Positions 40,314 through 50,194 of a stretch of 64,000 nt of DNA are shown here, piece after piece. The notes below the pieces were generated by a model that saw only the letters and a program-made list of their open reading frames with translations, had not been told where the DNA came from and made no database searches. The translations under genes were made by a program, and so were the position numbers. Numbering within the stretch: the first letter of the stretch is position 1; each line of letters begins with the position of its first letter. Source of the DNA: Vibrio sp. UBA2441. GTDB lineage: Bacteria > Pseudomonadota > Gammaproteobacteria > Enterobacterales > Vibrionaceae. The stretch lies in contig DDQN01000092.1 of assembly GCA_002342685.1 (NCBI GenBank), positions 1-64,000 on the forward strand, written 5' to 3'.

Positions 40314-43300
40314 TTAATATAACCAAACTCTTAGCATGGAGAGAAGCTTGTCAGTATCAATAGGTTTTGCAAGGTAATCACTCGCACCAGACTCAATACA
40401 TTTACTTCTATCTCCTTTCATTGCTTTTGCAGTTAAAGCAATAACTGGCAACTTATTATGCATTTTCTGAGACCGAATTCTTTTCATTGCTTCGTAGCCA
40501 TCCATTTTTGGCATCATTATGTCCATTAGTACCAAATCAGTATCTGGATGGTTCTTCAGTTTATCCAAGCTTTCTGAGCCATCTCTGGCAACTACAATCT
40601 CCATACCTTTGTCTTCAAGAATGCTAGATAAGGCAAAGACATTTCTCATATCATCATCGACCAGCAATACCTTTTTACTATTCAATACTGACTCTTTATC
40701 ATGTACGGCTTTAAGCATGCCTCTTTGCTCTGCTGGTAAATTGGCTTCTACTCGGTGTAGAAACAATGCCGACTCATCCAGTAGACGTTCGGGAGACTTC
40801 ACACCTTTTATAATGATGCTTTCTGCGTAACGATGTAATTCTTTCTCTTCTTCTACCGTCAGCTCTCGACCAGTATAGACAATGATAGGAACTCTCGCTG
40901 CCGATTCACTTCGGCGAATCTCTTCTAGTAGTTCAAAACCTGTCATATCTTCTAAACCTAAATCCAAAATCATGCAGTCGTAACGGTTCGATTCTAGCTC
41001 TGAAAGCGCCTTCTCACCTGTTGATGCAGTAACAATATGGATATCATCTTCACCAATAAGCTGCTTGATACTTTCTCGCTGGATCTCATCATCTTCAACA
41101 ATTAATAAGCGTTTGACTGGTTTCGAAATAATCTCTTCGATATTGCTAAACGCTCTATCCAGTTTTCTCATATCAACAGGCTTGGTCAGATAACCAATAG
41201 CCCCCATTCTCATTGCATCTAAGTTTGCATCACTCGCTGACATAAAGTGTACCGGAATATGACGAAGGTTCGGGTTCTCTTTCAGACGTTCCATTACCGT
41301 CCAACCATCAATGCCCGGAAGACCTATATCGAGAATAATTGCACTTGGTTTGTAGTAATCAGCAAAATGAAGCCCTGTTTCACCATTTTCAGCGACAATA
41401 CATTTAAAACCCCGTTCACGGCCAAAGTCACGCATTACCCCTGCAAATGCACCGTCATCTTCAATGATTAATAAAGATTGGTCTTCTGGGTCGATACTAT
41501 GTCGATCGTCCTGCACATAAGTTCGTTCACTAATTTTTGCCAGCGGTAATTTAGTTTGAGGTTTATCTGCTGGCTTTACTGATGGCGTATCCACTTTGTT
41601 GATTACCGGTCTATCGGTGCTCACAACTTCCTCTACTTCCAGAGTATCCGTAGGTAAATAATTAAGTGGAAGTACAACGGTAAAGGTACTTCCTTTTCCT
41701 TCATCACTCAGCAAATGTATAAAACCACCGAGTAATTTAGTAAGCTCCTTCGAGATAGACAGGCCTAGTCCTGTGCCGCCATAATTACGGCTAGTGCTGC
41801 CATCAGCCTGTTGAAATGCTTGGAAGATCGCCAACTGCTGCTCTTTCTTGATTCCTATACCTTGATCTTTGACAGCAAAGGCCACTAATTTTTCCCGAGG
41901 CAAGTTCGCCCTTTTAATTAGTTCAGGTGATGGTTGTGAAATATTCAAGGAAACACAGCCTTCATGTGTGAACTTAAAGGCATTCGTAAGTAGGTTGCGG
42001 ATAACCTGCTGAAGACGTTGTGAATCTGTCACCAAATATTCTGGTAAATTAGGTGCCACAGTAATCTGAAAATCGAGATCTTTTTCTACTGCTATGTCTC
42101 GATAAAGCCTGTTTAAATCGGTTTCAATATTGGTGAAAGCAACGTTTTCTATATGCAGATCCACTTTACCCGCTTCCACTTTTGATAAATCAAGAATCTC
42201 ATTGATCAGTGATAATAAGTCTGAACCAGATGAATTGATTGCTTTGGCAGACTCAATTTGTCTATTGGATAAATTTCCGTCTTTGTTATTGGCGAACAGT
42301 TGCGACAGAATTAATATACTATTTAGGGGAGTGCGTAACTCATGGGACATGTTAGCTAAAAACTCAGACTTATACTTACTCGCAATCTCTAGTTCTTTTG
42401 CTTTCTCTTCAACAACTTCCTGAGCCTCACTCAGTGCTTCATTTTTTTGCTGCATCTCCAGTTTTTGATCTTCAAGCGCTTTAGTTCGCTCTTCCAACTC
42501 TTCGTTGGTCACTCTCAACTCTTCTTGTTGAGCCTGTAATTCCGATTCCGACTCTTTAAGAACTTTAGTTTGCTCTTCCAGCTCTTCATTGGTCACTCTC
42601 AGCTCTTCTTGCTGGGTTTGCAGGGCCTGTTCTGACTCTCTTAACGCGAATGTCTGCTCCTCTAAAATGATATTGGCCTTACTCAAACTCTCTTTTTGCA
42701 GCTGAGCCTGTTCTAACAGTGACTGTATTGTCAATCTAGAATTTGCTGCATTGAATAATACCGCTGCATTTTGCACTACGTCATTAACAAACCGTTTTTG
42801 TAATGGCGTGTAAGGTGTTAGCGAGCCAATAAGTACTACGCCAATCAAGCCTTCATCTGTAGCCAAAGGGATTGCCATAAAGTGCTCTGAAAGCTGCTCT
42901 CCAGCACCATAATTGAGTACAGGCGCACCCTGAGATACACCACTGAAAATGATAACTTCATTTTCCAGTCCGGCCTGACCAACCATACCTTCACCAAGTT
43001 TAATTTGGTTAAAATTACCTTTTCTGTCAGAGAAGGCGTAAGTCGCTTTTAAATGAAGTAGGTCATCGTCAAACAAATAGAGCGCGCCTAGCTGCGAGTT
43101 CATATGTTTGGTAAAGAAAGTAATAAAACGATTTGAAATCTCAAGTAAGTCCAAATCCCCTCTTAAACGATCATCTAATTGCTCCTTTCCTGATTTTAGC
43201 CAGTCTAATTCCCTCAACTGGCTTGCCATATCATTTAAAGCCTCGGCTAAATCACCTATCTCATCTTTACGCTTGAGAAGTAAGTTTGCAGAAAGCTCAC

Positions 43301-44375
43301 CTTTAGCAATATCCTGAGCAAAGTGCATTCCATCGATCAATGGGTCAGTCACTGAACGTGAAAACTTTATCGAAATAAAGACCAAGATTAAAATAAGTGC
43401 CCCTCCCGCCATTAAAACAGCTTGATATAGTTCACTGATGGACTCGGTTACTTCACCTTCATTAATTTTGGAAATGAGGTACCATTCAACCCCGGGTACT
43501 CTGACCAGTGCATACGTGACAAGAACTGAGTTACTTGCACTATCAATATAAACACCCTGACCACCATTTTCTCCTGCCTGACGGGCATCGCTCCAATAGT
43601 CAACGGGCTTTGGTAAACGATAACCGATTCGATATTTACCTTTGCCCATAGTTTCAAGATCACTACGAAAATCAAAGTTGTCATCTAATTTATCTACACC
43701 AATGAGATAAGACTCACCGGTTTCCCCCATACCGACTCTGGAGTCAACAATTTGAGTAATCAGTTCGGGCATCACTTTAACAGCAAGAATTGCAAGTAGC
43801 TGACCACCGGCATCTAAAATAGGACTTGAGAAATAAGCCACCTCCTGATTATTCAATGAAAAATCAGGTTTAAAATCGCTAAAGAGGGGAGCCGTCGAGC
43901 GTCGAGACTGTTCCCATGCATCATATAAAGCGGGGTCATTTTGCTTGTTGAACGTTTTACCTTCATGTGCCCCATTGTTCAGGGAATATAGAACGGCATT
44001 TTTATTGGCACTTAATATGAGTAAATCACTGTAGTTATAATTGGTGATGTACTGTTCAAAGTGATTGAGGCTTGCAGTGCGATTTACTAGCGCAGAGGAG
44101 TTAGTACCATATTCAACCAGATCAGAAGTAAACTCCTGGACACGATATGACGTTGACAAAGCTTCTAAGCCAAGCAAGCGGTCATGGAAGAATAACTCAA
44201 TATCTTTTTCTCTTACGGACTGAATTGCCTGAAGTTGATTGAACGACTGCTGAACAAGGGCATTTGACGCTAGCTGGCTACTATAAATAACTGCGGTAAT
44301 CATTGGCACCACACCAAAAATCATGAACAAGCCGATAAGTTTTGGTCTGATGCGAATATCAGAAAATTTAGTCAT
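40314..44375 (-). CDS. Hybrid sensor histidine kinase (Cache-HAMP-GAF-coiled coil-HisKA-HATPase-3 receivers)
   Basis: This 1353-residue membrane kinase has helix 1 (about 12-32), a periplasmic Cache-like sensor (50-310) and helix 2 (about 320-338). HAMP (340-390), GAF (405-545) and a Glu/Gln-rich coiled coil (545-670) follow. HisKA carries the phospho-His in 'LANMSHELRTPLNS' (about His678), and HATPase_c has 'DQGIGI' and 'GGTGLGLSI'. Three receivers end the chain, with acceptor Asp near 1016 ('LDIGLPGIDG'), 1138 ('LDLGLEDMTG') and 1285 ('MDIMMPKMDG'). I start at ATG 44375, with GGAG 12 nt upstream; a GTG at 44399 lacks a ribosome site. It heads a four-gene operon with cheR, cheB and REC-GGDEF. 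Confidence 0.95.
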   Translation of the reverse strand: MTKFSDIRIRPKLIGLFMIFGVVPMITAVIYSSQLASNALVQQSFNQLQAIQSVREKDIELFFHDRLLGLEALSTSYRVQEFTSDLVEYGTNSSALVNRTASLNHFEQYITNYNYSDLLILSANKNAVLYSLNNGAHEGKTFNKQNDPALYDAWEQSRRSTAPLFSDFKPDFSLNNQEVAYFSSPILDAGGQLLAILAVKVMPELITQIVDSRVGMGETGESYLIGVDKLDDNFDFRSDLETMGKGKYRIGYRLPKPVDYWSDARQAGENGGQGVYIDSASNSVLVTYALVRVPGVEWYLISKINEGEVTESISELYQAVLMAGGALILILVFISIKFSRSVTDPLIDGMHFAQDIAKGELSANLLLKRKDEIGDLAEALNDMASQLRELDWLKSGKEQLDDRLRGDLDLLEISNRFITFFTKHMNSQLGALYLFDDDLLHLKATYAFSDRKGNFNQIKLGEGMVGQAGLENEVIIFSGVSQGAPVLNYGAGEQLSEHFMAIPLATDEGLIGVVLIGSLTPYTPLQKRFVNDVVQNAAVLFNAANSRLTIQSLLEQAQLQKESLSKANIILEEQTFALRESEQALQTQQEELRVTNEELEEQTKVLKESESELQAQQEELRVTNEELEERTKALEDQKLEMQQKNEALSEAQEVVEEKAKELEIASKYKSEFLANMSHELRTPLNSILILSQLFANNKDGNLSNRQIESAKAINSSGSDLLSLINEILDLSKVEAGKVDLHIENVAFTNIETDLNRLYRDIAVEKDLDFQITVAPNLPEYLVTDSQRLQQVIRNLLTNAFKFTHEGCVSLNISQPSPELIKRANLPREKLVAFAVKDQGIGIKKEQQLAIFQAFQQADGSTSRNYGGTGLGLSISKELTKLLGGFIHLLSDEGKGSTFTVVLPLNYLPTDTLEVEEVVSTDRPVINKVDTPSVKPADKPQTKLPLAKISERTYVQDDRHSIDPEDQSLLIIEDDGAFAGVMRDFGRERGFKCIVAENGETGLHFADYYKPSAIILDIGLPGIDGWTVMERLKENPNLRHIPVHFMSASDANLDAMRMGAIGYLTKPVDMRKLDRAFSNIEEIISKPVKRLLIVEDDEIQRESIKQLIGEDDIHIVTASTGEKALSELESNRYDCMILDLGLEDMTGFELLEEIRRSESAARVPIIVYTGRELTVEEEKELHRYAESIIIKGVKSPERLLDESALFLHRVEANLPAEQRGMLKAVHDKESVLNSKKVLLVDDDMRNVFALSSILEDKGMEIVVARDGSESLDKLKNHPDTDLVLMDIMMPKMDGYEAMKRIRSQKMHNKLPVIALTAKAMKGDRSKCIESGASDYLAKPIDTDKLLSMLRVWLY
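42488..42614 (-). repeat. 84-bp internal direct repeat in the kinase coiled coil
   Basis: The stretch encoding QQEELRVTNEELEE occurs twice, 28 codons apart. The two DNA copies (about 42488-42530 and 42572-42614) differ at only a few third positions, indicating a fairly recent internal duplication or conversion of the signalling helix. Confidence 0.8.
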
Positions 44376-44546
44376 TATTGAGATTATCTCCGTTAACACT
44401 TATGCATATGTGTAAAGTGTCAACGAAAGTCGATATGCATGCAATCGATTCCATTCATCAGATTGATAGATATCAATAAATTAACTATCCGATTTTTAAC
44501 AAGTTGTTCAGAAGTATAGTTTGTGTCCTTAAATCATGTAAATCAT

Positions 44547-45218
44547 TTAATTTTGTTGATTATTCTCTAAAACAACGTGTTGTAAAACCTCTAACCTAAG
44601 TTCATCAGAGACATCTAGATATTCATCAAACGCAATACCCACCACTACACCATCAAGTTGCTTTCGGATATTAACGACAGAGCACTTAGGATGGACTTGT
44701 GGCACATTTTCGATGTTCGGATTGATGGTCACTTCAGTACCGATCTCTAATGAAACAGACTCTTTAATACACAAAGCACAACCAGATATAGAAATGTCCA
44801 GTAACTCTGCTTTGTAAGTGTGTCTACCCACTTTTATGTCGGCATCAATACTAACCTTATATCGGCTATTTTCTCTGATCGGTTTACTTTCTACTTTTAG
44901 CGGATAGTGAACAAACATCAACCAAGAACCAAACATTTTAATGCCTGCAATACGACTTTTAAATGCAATCACGTGGCCTTCCACTGTGTTTGACATTCCG
45001 CGAATCACAATACTCACATTGTTTAGTTTACGCACAATTAGGTCTTCCATTACCCGAGTACTTAACTCAAAAATAAGGAAATTGTTTTCTTTTAAACCAA
45101 CAAACTGGCAACTGACGGTATATTGGTCTTTCGGACCAAAATTAATTACCGCAGATAACTTCATTCCAAATTGAAGATATTTTTTTAAATCTGCTGGAGT
45201 GGACATCTTCGAACTCAT
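44547..45218 (-). CDS. PilZ-domain protein (probable cyclic di-GMP receptor)
   Basis: The 223-residue protein has an N-terminal YcgR-like flagellar-brake type beta domain (about 10-105). A PilZ domain (about 110-215) follows. The cyclic di-GMP motif is visible as R-x3-R in 'IRENSRYKVSID' (near 117) and D-x-S-x-x-G in 'LLDISISGCAL' (near 142). Both halves of the binding motif are intact, so binding is likely. It lies just upstream of the histidine kinase operon, separated by 170 bp and on the same strand, which links it to cyclic di-GMP made by the operon's GGDEF protein. Confidence 0.92.
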   Translation of the reverse strand: MSSKMSTPADLKKYLQFGMKLSAVINFGPKDQYTVSCQFVGLKENNFLIFELSTRVMEDLIVRKLNNVSIVIRGMSNTVEGHVIAFKSRIAGIKMFGSWLMFVHYPLKVESKPIRENSRYKVSIDADIKVGRHTYKAELLDISISGCALCIKESVSLEIGTEVTINPNIENVPQVHPKCSVVNIRKQLDGVVVGIAFDEYLDVSDELRLEVLQHVVLENNQQN

Positions 45219-45363
45219 CGCATATGACCTACGAGTACATATTAAATAGACAGGCTCAATACTAAGAAAAACAAATCGCTATATTGAGCCATAGATGTAC
45301 TCTATATATTAGAAAATAAAGATATTCGCAAGTGATATTTAGGTCAATAAAACATAACTTCGG

Positions 45364-45930
45364 TTAATTGTTCTTTTTACGTACAGGACAATCTAGTAAA
45401 TGATCATTAACCATACCTACTGCCTGCATAAAAGCATAGCAAATGGTTTCACCTACAAATTTGAATCCATGCTTTTTCAAAAACAGACTCATCGCCTTAG
45501 ATTGCTCGGTAGCAGCCGGAATTTCTTGCATAGTCTTCCAGTGATTAATCTGTGGTTTCCCATCGACAAATTGCCATAGAGCATTCGCTAACGAACCATA
45601 TTCCAGCTGTAGTTTTTGTGTTGCTCTGGCATTAGAAAATACAGAGGCTATTTTTCCTTTATGCCTGACAATATTAAAATTCTCAATGATAGCTGGCACA
45701 TGACTTTCGTCATAATCGGCCAACATTTGAATATCATAATCGTTGAAAGCCGCTCTATATCCCTCTCTCTTCTTTAAAATAGTAATCCAGCTTAATCCGG
45801 CTTGAGCACCTTCAAGAGTAATAAATTCAAACAAAACCTGATCATCGAATACAGGAACCCCCCACTCTCTATCGTGATATTCACGTTCAAGTTCATGGTT
45901 CATAGCCCAAGCACATGTACTGTCTTTCAT
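45364..45930 (-). CDS. tag: DNA-3-methyladenine glycosylase I
   Basis: Tag excises 3-methyladenine from alkylated DNA. The 188 residues fit the family. The N terminus has 'CAWAMNHELEREYHDREWG' with the zinc-binding Cys and His, 'LEGAQAGLSWITILKKREGYR' forms the base pocket, and the C terminus 'MVNDHLLDC' supplies the remaining His and Cys zinc ligands. GGGAG lies 7 nt before the ATG. It is downstream of the RND operon on the same strand but separated by a hairpin. Confidence 0.97.
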   Translation of the reverse strand: MKDSTCAWAMNHELEREYHDREWGVPVFDDQVLFEFITLEGAQAGLSWITILKKREGYRAAFNDYDIQMLADYDESHVPAIIENFNIVRHKGKIASVFSNARATQKLQLEYGSLANALWQFVDGKPQINHWKTMQEIPAATEQSKAMSLFLKKHGFKFVGETICYAFMQAVGMVNDHLLDCPVRKKNN

Positions 45931-45948
45931 TTCATTCTCCCTAATAAT

Positions 45949-45967
45949 GCGGTCTGGATGAGACCGC
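45949..45967 (-). terminator. Hairpin after the RND operon, probable terminator
   Basis: GCGGTCT-ggatg-AGACCGC is a perfect 7-bp stem 20 nt beyond the transporter stop. The following minus-strand sequence ATTATTAG is only weakly T-rich, so termination may be partial, with read-through to tag. Confidence 0.5.
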
Positions 45968-45986
45968 GATTATCGTTTGTCTTCAA

Positions 45987-48900
45987 CTAGCTGACATTTA
46001 CCCTATGGAGAATTTTATACAGCACAGGTATTACGATTAAGGTCAGTACTGTGGCAAAGCCTAAACCAAACATGATAGTTACGGCCATCGGTTTAAAAAA
46101 TGTATCTGGCAGTAAAGGAACCATACCTAAAATTGTCGTAATTGCAGCCATGCAAACCGGCCTAACCCGGCTTAATGCAGCATCTATGACAGCGAGATAA
46201 GGCTCTTTACCTGAGTGCATTTCAATTTCAATCTGATCGAGTAAAACAATCCCATTTTTCAATAACATACCTGAAAGACTCAAAAAGCCCAGCAGCGCCA
46301 TAAAACCAAACGGTGTATCTAACAATAAAAGCCCTGATGCAACGCCTATAACCGCCAACGGCACAGTAAACCAAACAATTAACGGCTCTTTCACAGAGTT
46401 AAACAAGAAGATAGTAACCAAGAACATAAATAGATACCCAAGAGGCATTGTGCTAAATAGCGAGGCTTGGGCATCTCCTGAGGATTCATATTCCCCTCCC
46501 CACTCCAAAGCATAACCGGGAGGCATTTCAATCGAATCGATTAGTGGCATTAAGCGCTTTTGTAGTGTAGATGCAGTTTCTTCGCCCAGCAGGTCAGGGT
46601 CAGCCATTACAGTAAGCATTCGCTTTCGGTTTTTGCGAACAATCAACGGATCTTCCCAGCGAAGGTCGTAGCCCAGAGTCACCTGCTGCAAAGGAATATA
46701 ATCACCTACCGTCGGGCTCCATATCCTCATGCTATCTATATTACTAATATTGGTTCGTTCATTTTCAGGCAAGCGAGACACTATCGGCATTAATGTCGTA
46801 CCGTCCCGATAAACCCCAATGGTTTTTCCCGAAAATGACATACTTAGAAAATCATCAATATCAGATTTTGTTACACCATAGCGACGGGCCTGACTTTCAT
46901 TGAATGTTGGTTCAATGACTTTGGTTCTTTCTCGCCAGTCATGACGAATATTTGTTGCGCCCGGGTCTGCATACATAATATCCATAACCTGGCTTGCAAT
47001 TCCACGCAAAATAGTTGGGTCTGATCCAACAATACGCGCTTCAATTTTTGCTCCACCACCTGGCCCCAGCTCTATTTTTTTCAACTTGTAGTTAATCTCA
47101 GGGTAATCACTTTTCAGATAGGCTCTGAAATCCGTCATCAAATCATTCATCACTTCTGGTGATTTAACACGTACCGCGATTTCGCCATAGGCTGCATAAC
47201 TTTTCTCTGGTGCATAGGTCAGCATAAAACGTTGCAATCCTCGCCCAGCTGTTGTGGTAATGTGCTCAATACCATCTTGTTCAGCAAGCCATGCCTCCAG
47301 GGATTTCAACTTTGAGTTGGTAGCGCGAATATCTGTTCCTTCCGGCATCCATATATCAACCATAAACAACGGAGTAGTCGATGAAGGAAAAAAGGATTGT
47401 TTAACCTGAGTGAAACCAACCAAGCTAATGGCTAACATAACAACCAAAGTCACAACGGTTAGCCAAGCTCTATGCATGCAAAATTCTAGAAAGCGCTTAT
47501 AAACAACGAAAATCATGCCGTTATACGGGTTACCAGCGTCAGCCAATTCATTATCCGCTTCTGGTTCTTTAAAAAACAGATGTGCGAAAAATGGTGTCAA
47601 TGATATCGCAGTAAACCAACTCAGCATTAGAGAAATAAGGAGAACCGTAAATAACGTGCCGCAATATTCCCCCGTAGCATCATCAGACAAACCTATCGGA
47701 GCAAAAGCGGTAACCGCAATCACCGTAGCTCCAAGTAATGGCCATTTTGTCTGAGTCACTATATCAGTAGCGGCTTGTAGCCTCGTTCGTCCCTTTTGGG
47801 TTCCAATTAAAATTCCTTCGACAACGACAATGGCATTATCTACCAGCATGCCCAGCGCAATAACCAGGGCCCCAAGAGATATTCGTTGTAGCTCTATCCC
47901 CAAATACTGCATAAAGATAAACGTGCCAAGAACGGTTAATAACAAAATTAAACCGATCAACAAGCCTGAACGTAAACCCATAAAGAATAATAAAACAATA
48001 ATAACAATGGCAACCGCCTGGCCAAGGCTCACCACAAAACCACTGACTGACTTATCAACTTCCTTTGGCTGGCTATATATTTCAGAAATATCAATACCGA
48101 CGGGTTGTTGGTATTTGAGTTCAGCTAAGCGTCGATCAAACCGTTTCCCTACTTCTACAACATTGATTCCGGAGCTAAACGAAACACCTAAGTTTAAGGC
48201 AAGTTGTCCATTGAAATTGATTATGTTTGAAGGAACCTCAACATAACCCCGTTTTATTTGAGCCACATCCTTTAGGAAAATTAAACCTTGAGCACCACCT
48301 TCAGTTAGTATCAAATCACCCAATTGTTCTACATCTTCAAACTCCCCTGTCGGATGGATTCGAAGATACTCATCCCCAATCTTAACGGCTCCAGCATCTG
48401 ACACTACATTTTGGGTGGCTAGAAGGTTGAACATACTATTTGGTGAGAGTCCGAGTGAACTTAGCTTTTTCATTGATATTTCAATGAAAACTTGTTCTTG
48501 CTGTTCTCCAGAAACACTTACCTTTCCTACACCCTCAATAAGCTCCAGCTCGCGGCGTAAATAATCCACATAATCAAGCAGCTCTTTGTAGGAGTATCCT
48601 TCACCCGATACGGCCAGCAAAATTCCAAAGACATCACCAAAATCATCAACAACCGATGGTGTATTTACCCCTGGAGGTAATTGCGGTGCTAAATCATTCA
48701 CTTTTCTCCTAAGTTCATCCCATATCTGCGGAAGGTCATCTGGACCATAATTGTTTTTCATTGTCACTGTTATCTGAGACAACCCTCTACTCGATATCGA
48801 ATTAACTTCATCGACATAGATCAATTGCTGAACCGCTTTTTCTATTGGATAGGTAACCTCTTCTTCAACCTGAACTGGTGTGGCTCCCGGGTAGCTAGTA

Positions 48901-49091
48901 ACAACCAATGCATCTTTGATGGTAAAGGCAGGGTCCTCTAAGCGCCCCAATTCAAAAAATGCCGATGCGCCTCCTATCAAAAAAATCAGAGAAAGCATCC
49001 AACTAATAACGCGATTCTTTATAAAATAAGCTGCGATCCCTGTCTCTTCAGTAGTAGCCGTATCTAATTTATTATTTATCTGCTCACTCAT
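45987..49091 (-). CDS. RND-family efflux transporter, inner-membrane pump
   Basis: The 1034-residue protein is an AcrB/HAE1-like proton antiporter with twelve helices and two large periplasmic loops. Family marks are 'LGRLEDPAFTIKDALVVTSYPGA' region, 'PQLPPGVNTPSVVDDFGDV', and 'GMLVDNAIVVVEGI' in helix 4. The residue pair that is Asp-Asp in AcrB (407/408) reads Asp-Asn here, as in several divergent RND groups. The last helices carry 'LLKNGIVLLDQIE' and 'PLLPDTFFKPMAVT'. It overlaps the upstream fusion-protein gene as ATGA. No outer-membrane TolC-like gene is adjacent, so a shared TolC is probable. Confidence 0.94.
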   Translation of the reverse strand: MSEQINNKLDTATTEETGIAAYFIKNRVISWMLSLIFLIGGASAFFELGRLEDPAFTIKDALVVTSYPGATPVQVEEEVTYPIEKAVQQLIYVDEVNSISSRGLSQITVTMKNNYGPDDLPQIWDELRRKVNDLAPQLPPGVNTPSVVDDFGDVFGILLAVSGEGYSYKELLDYVDYLRRELELIEGVGKVSVSGEQQEQVFIEISMKKLSSLGLSPNSMFNLLATQNVVSDAGAVKIGDEYLRIHPTGEFEDVEQLGDLILTEGGAQGLIFLKDVAQIKRGYVEVPSNIINFNGQLALNLGVSFSSGINVVEVGKRFDRRLAELKYQQPVGIDISEIYSQPKEVDKSVSGFVVSLGQAVAIVIIVLLFFMGLRSGLLIGLILLLTVLGTFIFMQYLGIELQRISLGALVIALGMLVDNAIVVVEGILIGTQKGRTRLQAATDIVTQTKWPLLGATVIAVTAFAPIGLSDDATGEYCGTLFTVLLISLMLSWFTAISLTPFFAHLFFKEPEADNELADAGNPYNGMIFVVYKRFLEFCMHRAWLTVVTLVVMLAISLVGFTQVKQSFFPSSTTPLFMVDIWMPEGTDIRATNSKLKSLEAWLAEQDGIEHITTTAGRGLQRFMLTYAPEKSYAAYGEIAVRVKSPEVMNDLMTDFRAYLKSDYPEINYKLKKIELGPGGGAKIEARIVGSDPTILRGIASQVMDIMYADPGATNIRHDWRERTKVIEPTFNESQARRYGVTKSDIDDFLSMSFSGKTIGVYRDGTTLMPIVSRLPENERTNISNIDSMRIWSPTVGDYIPLQQVTLGYDLRWEDPLIVRKNRKRMLTVMADPDLLGEETASTLQKRLMPLIDSIEMPPGYALEWGGEYESSGDAQASLFSTMPLGYLFMFLVTIFLFNSVKEPLIVWFTVPLAVIGVASGLLLLDTPFGFMALLGFLSLSGMLLKNGIVLLDQIEIEMHSGKEPYLAVIDAALSRVRPVCMAAITTILGMVPLLPDTFFKPMAVTIMFGLGFATVLTLIVIPVLYKILHRVNVS

Positions 49092-50194
49092 TTTACTGAC
49101 TCCTGATCTGACATAGGTGACGTGATGAGCTCTACTTTTACCCCATCTCTTAATCTGGAGATTCCAGCAATAACTACTTTATCGCCTTTATCTAGCCCTT
49201 CAACGACCTGAATATGCTTATAGCTAAATTTTCTTGTTATAACTTTCGCTTTCCTTACCGAATTATCGTCATTGACCAACCAAACGTATTTATTTTCTCT
49301 ATCTAAACTAACCCCATCAGGATTAAATATGGCTTCTACGGGTACCGTGATCGTTAGAGATGCTGAGTCCAAAGCACCCACCCCACCTTCTATGGGCGCA
49401 ACATCAACAGCCATTCCATCCAAAATTATCTGGTCTTCAGGCATTGGCATTGTCAATGTCACTGTATAGGTTGCGCTCTCTTGATCTTGCTCTGTGGTAT
49501 ATTCCTTCAAAGAAGCCCGGTAAATTTCACCATTCTTAACCCGTACATCAGCCTGAACATTCTGGAACTCAAATTCGCTAGGTACAGTGGTAAAAAGTTG
49601 GTCGGGGACCTGAACAACAATATCGACTGCTGTCGGATTATGTAAGTTAACAACCTGCTGGCCTGGCTGAATATTTTCAAATTGATCAACATTAACTCTG
49701 GAAATAATGCCATCATACGGTGCCCGTAATTGGGTAAACGACAACCTCAGTTTAGCAAGGTCCAATTCAGATTTAGCAATCATCCTTTTAGCCGCTAGTT
49801 CATCAAACTGTGATTGAGCCAGCATGCCTTTTTTCACTAGCGGTTCTGAACGTCGATATTGACTATTGGCGACAGTGTAAGAAGCTGTTGCATTATCGAC
49901 ATCTAAATTGAAATCCGTAGGATCGATTAAGGCAATAACGCTTCCTTTTGTGACCCTGTCACCCTCCTTGACGTTAAGTTCACTAACTTCGCCTGGAACC
50001 CGAAAACTGAGTCTGGATCGATCTGCTGCATGTGCAACAGCGGGGAAATACAGCCGTCCATCCTTAAGCAAACTATCGCCAACCTGAACAACTTTTACTT
50101 TAGGTATATCAATTTGTTTTGTTGTTGCTCTATCCCCACATGCAGAAATTAAAGGAATTAGAACTAAGGCAAGTAAGCAAATGCGAATATTCAT
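49088..50194 (-). CDS. RND efflux periplasmic adaptor (membrane fusion) lipoprotein 2
   Basis: The 368-residue adaptor has a lipobox (LISAC, Cys19), so it is lipid-anchored in the inner membrane. A split lipoyl domain follows ('VKEGDRVTKGSVIALIDPTDF', then 'LRAPYDGIISRVNV'), with an alpha hairpin of about 95-150 between. Beta-barrel and membrane-proximal domains close it. It starts inside the stop of the preceding adaptor gene (TAATG) and its own stop overlaps the pump start. The two adaptors are only distantly similar, so a heteromeric adaptor is plausible. Confidence 0.93.
   Translation of the reverse strand: MNIRICLLALVLIPLISACGDRATTKQIDIPKVKVVQVGDSLLKDGRLYFPAVAHAADRSRLSFRVPGEVSELNVKEGDRVTKGSVIALIDPTDFNLDVDNATASYTVANSQYRRSEPLVKKGMLAQSQFDELAAKRMIAKSELDLAKLRLSFTQLRAPYDGIISRVNVDQFENIQPGQQVVNLHNPTAVDIVVQVPDQLFTTVPSEFEFQNVQADVRVKNGEIYRASLKEYTTEQDQESATYTVTLTMPMPEDQIILDGMAVDVAPIEGGVGALDSASLTITVPVEAIFNPDGVSLDRENKYVWLVNDDNSVRKAKVITRKFSYKHIQVVEGLDKGDKVVIAGISRLRDGVKVELITSPMSDQESVK

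Noticed and set aside
42460..42640. CRISPR-like repeat
   Set aside because: Two repeats inside a coding coiled coil, in frame with an 84-bp period; not an array.
45949..45967. Operator for tag
   Set aside because: The hairpin is 20 nt after the RND pump stop, so a terminator is simpler; its weak T tract leaves some doubt.
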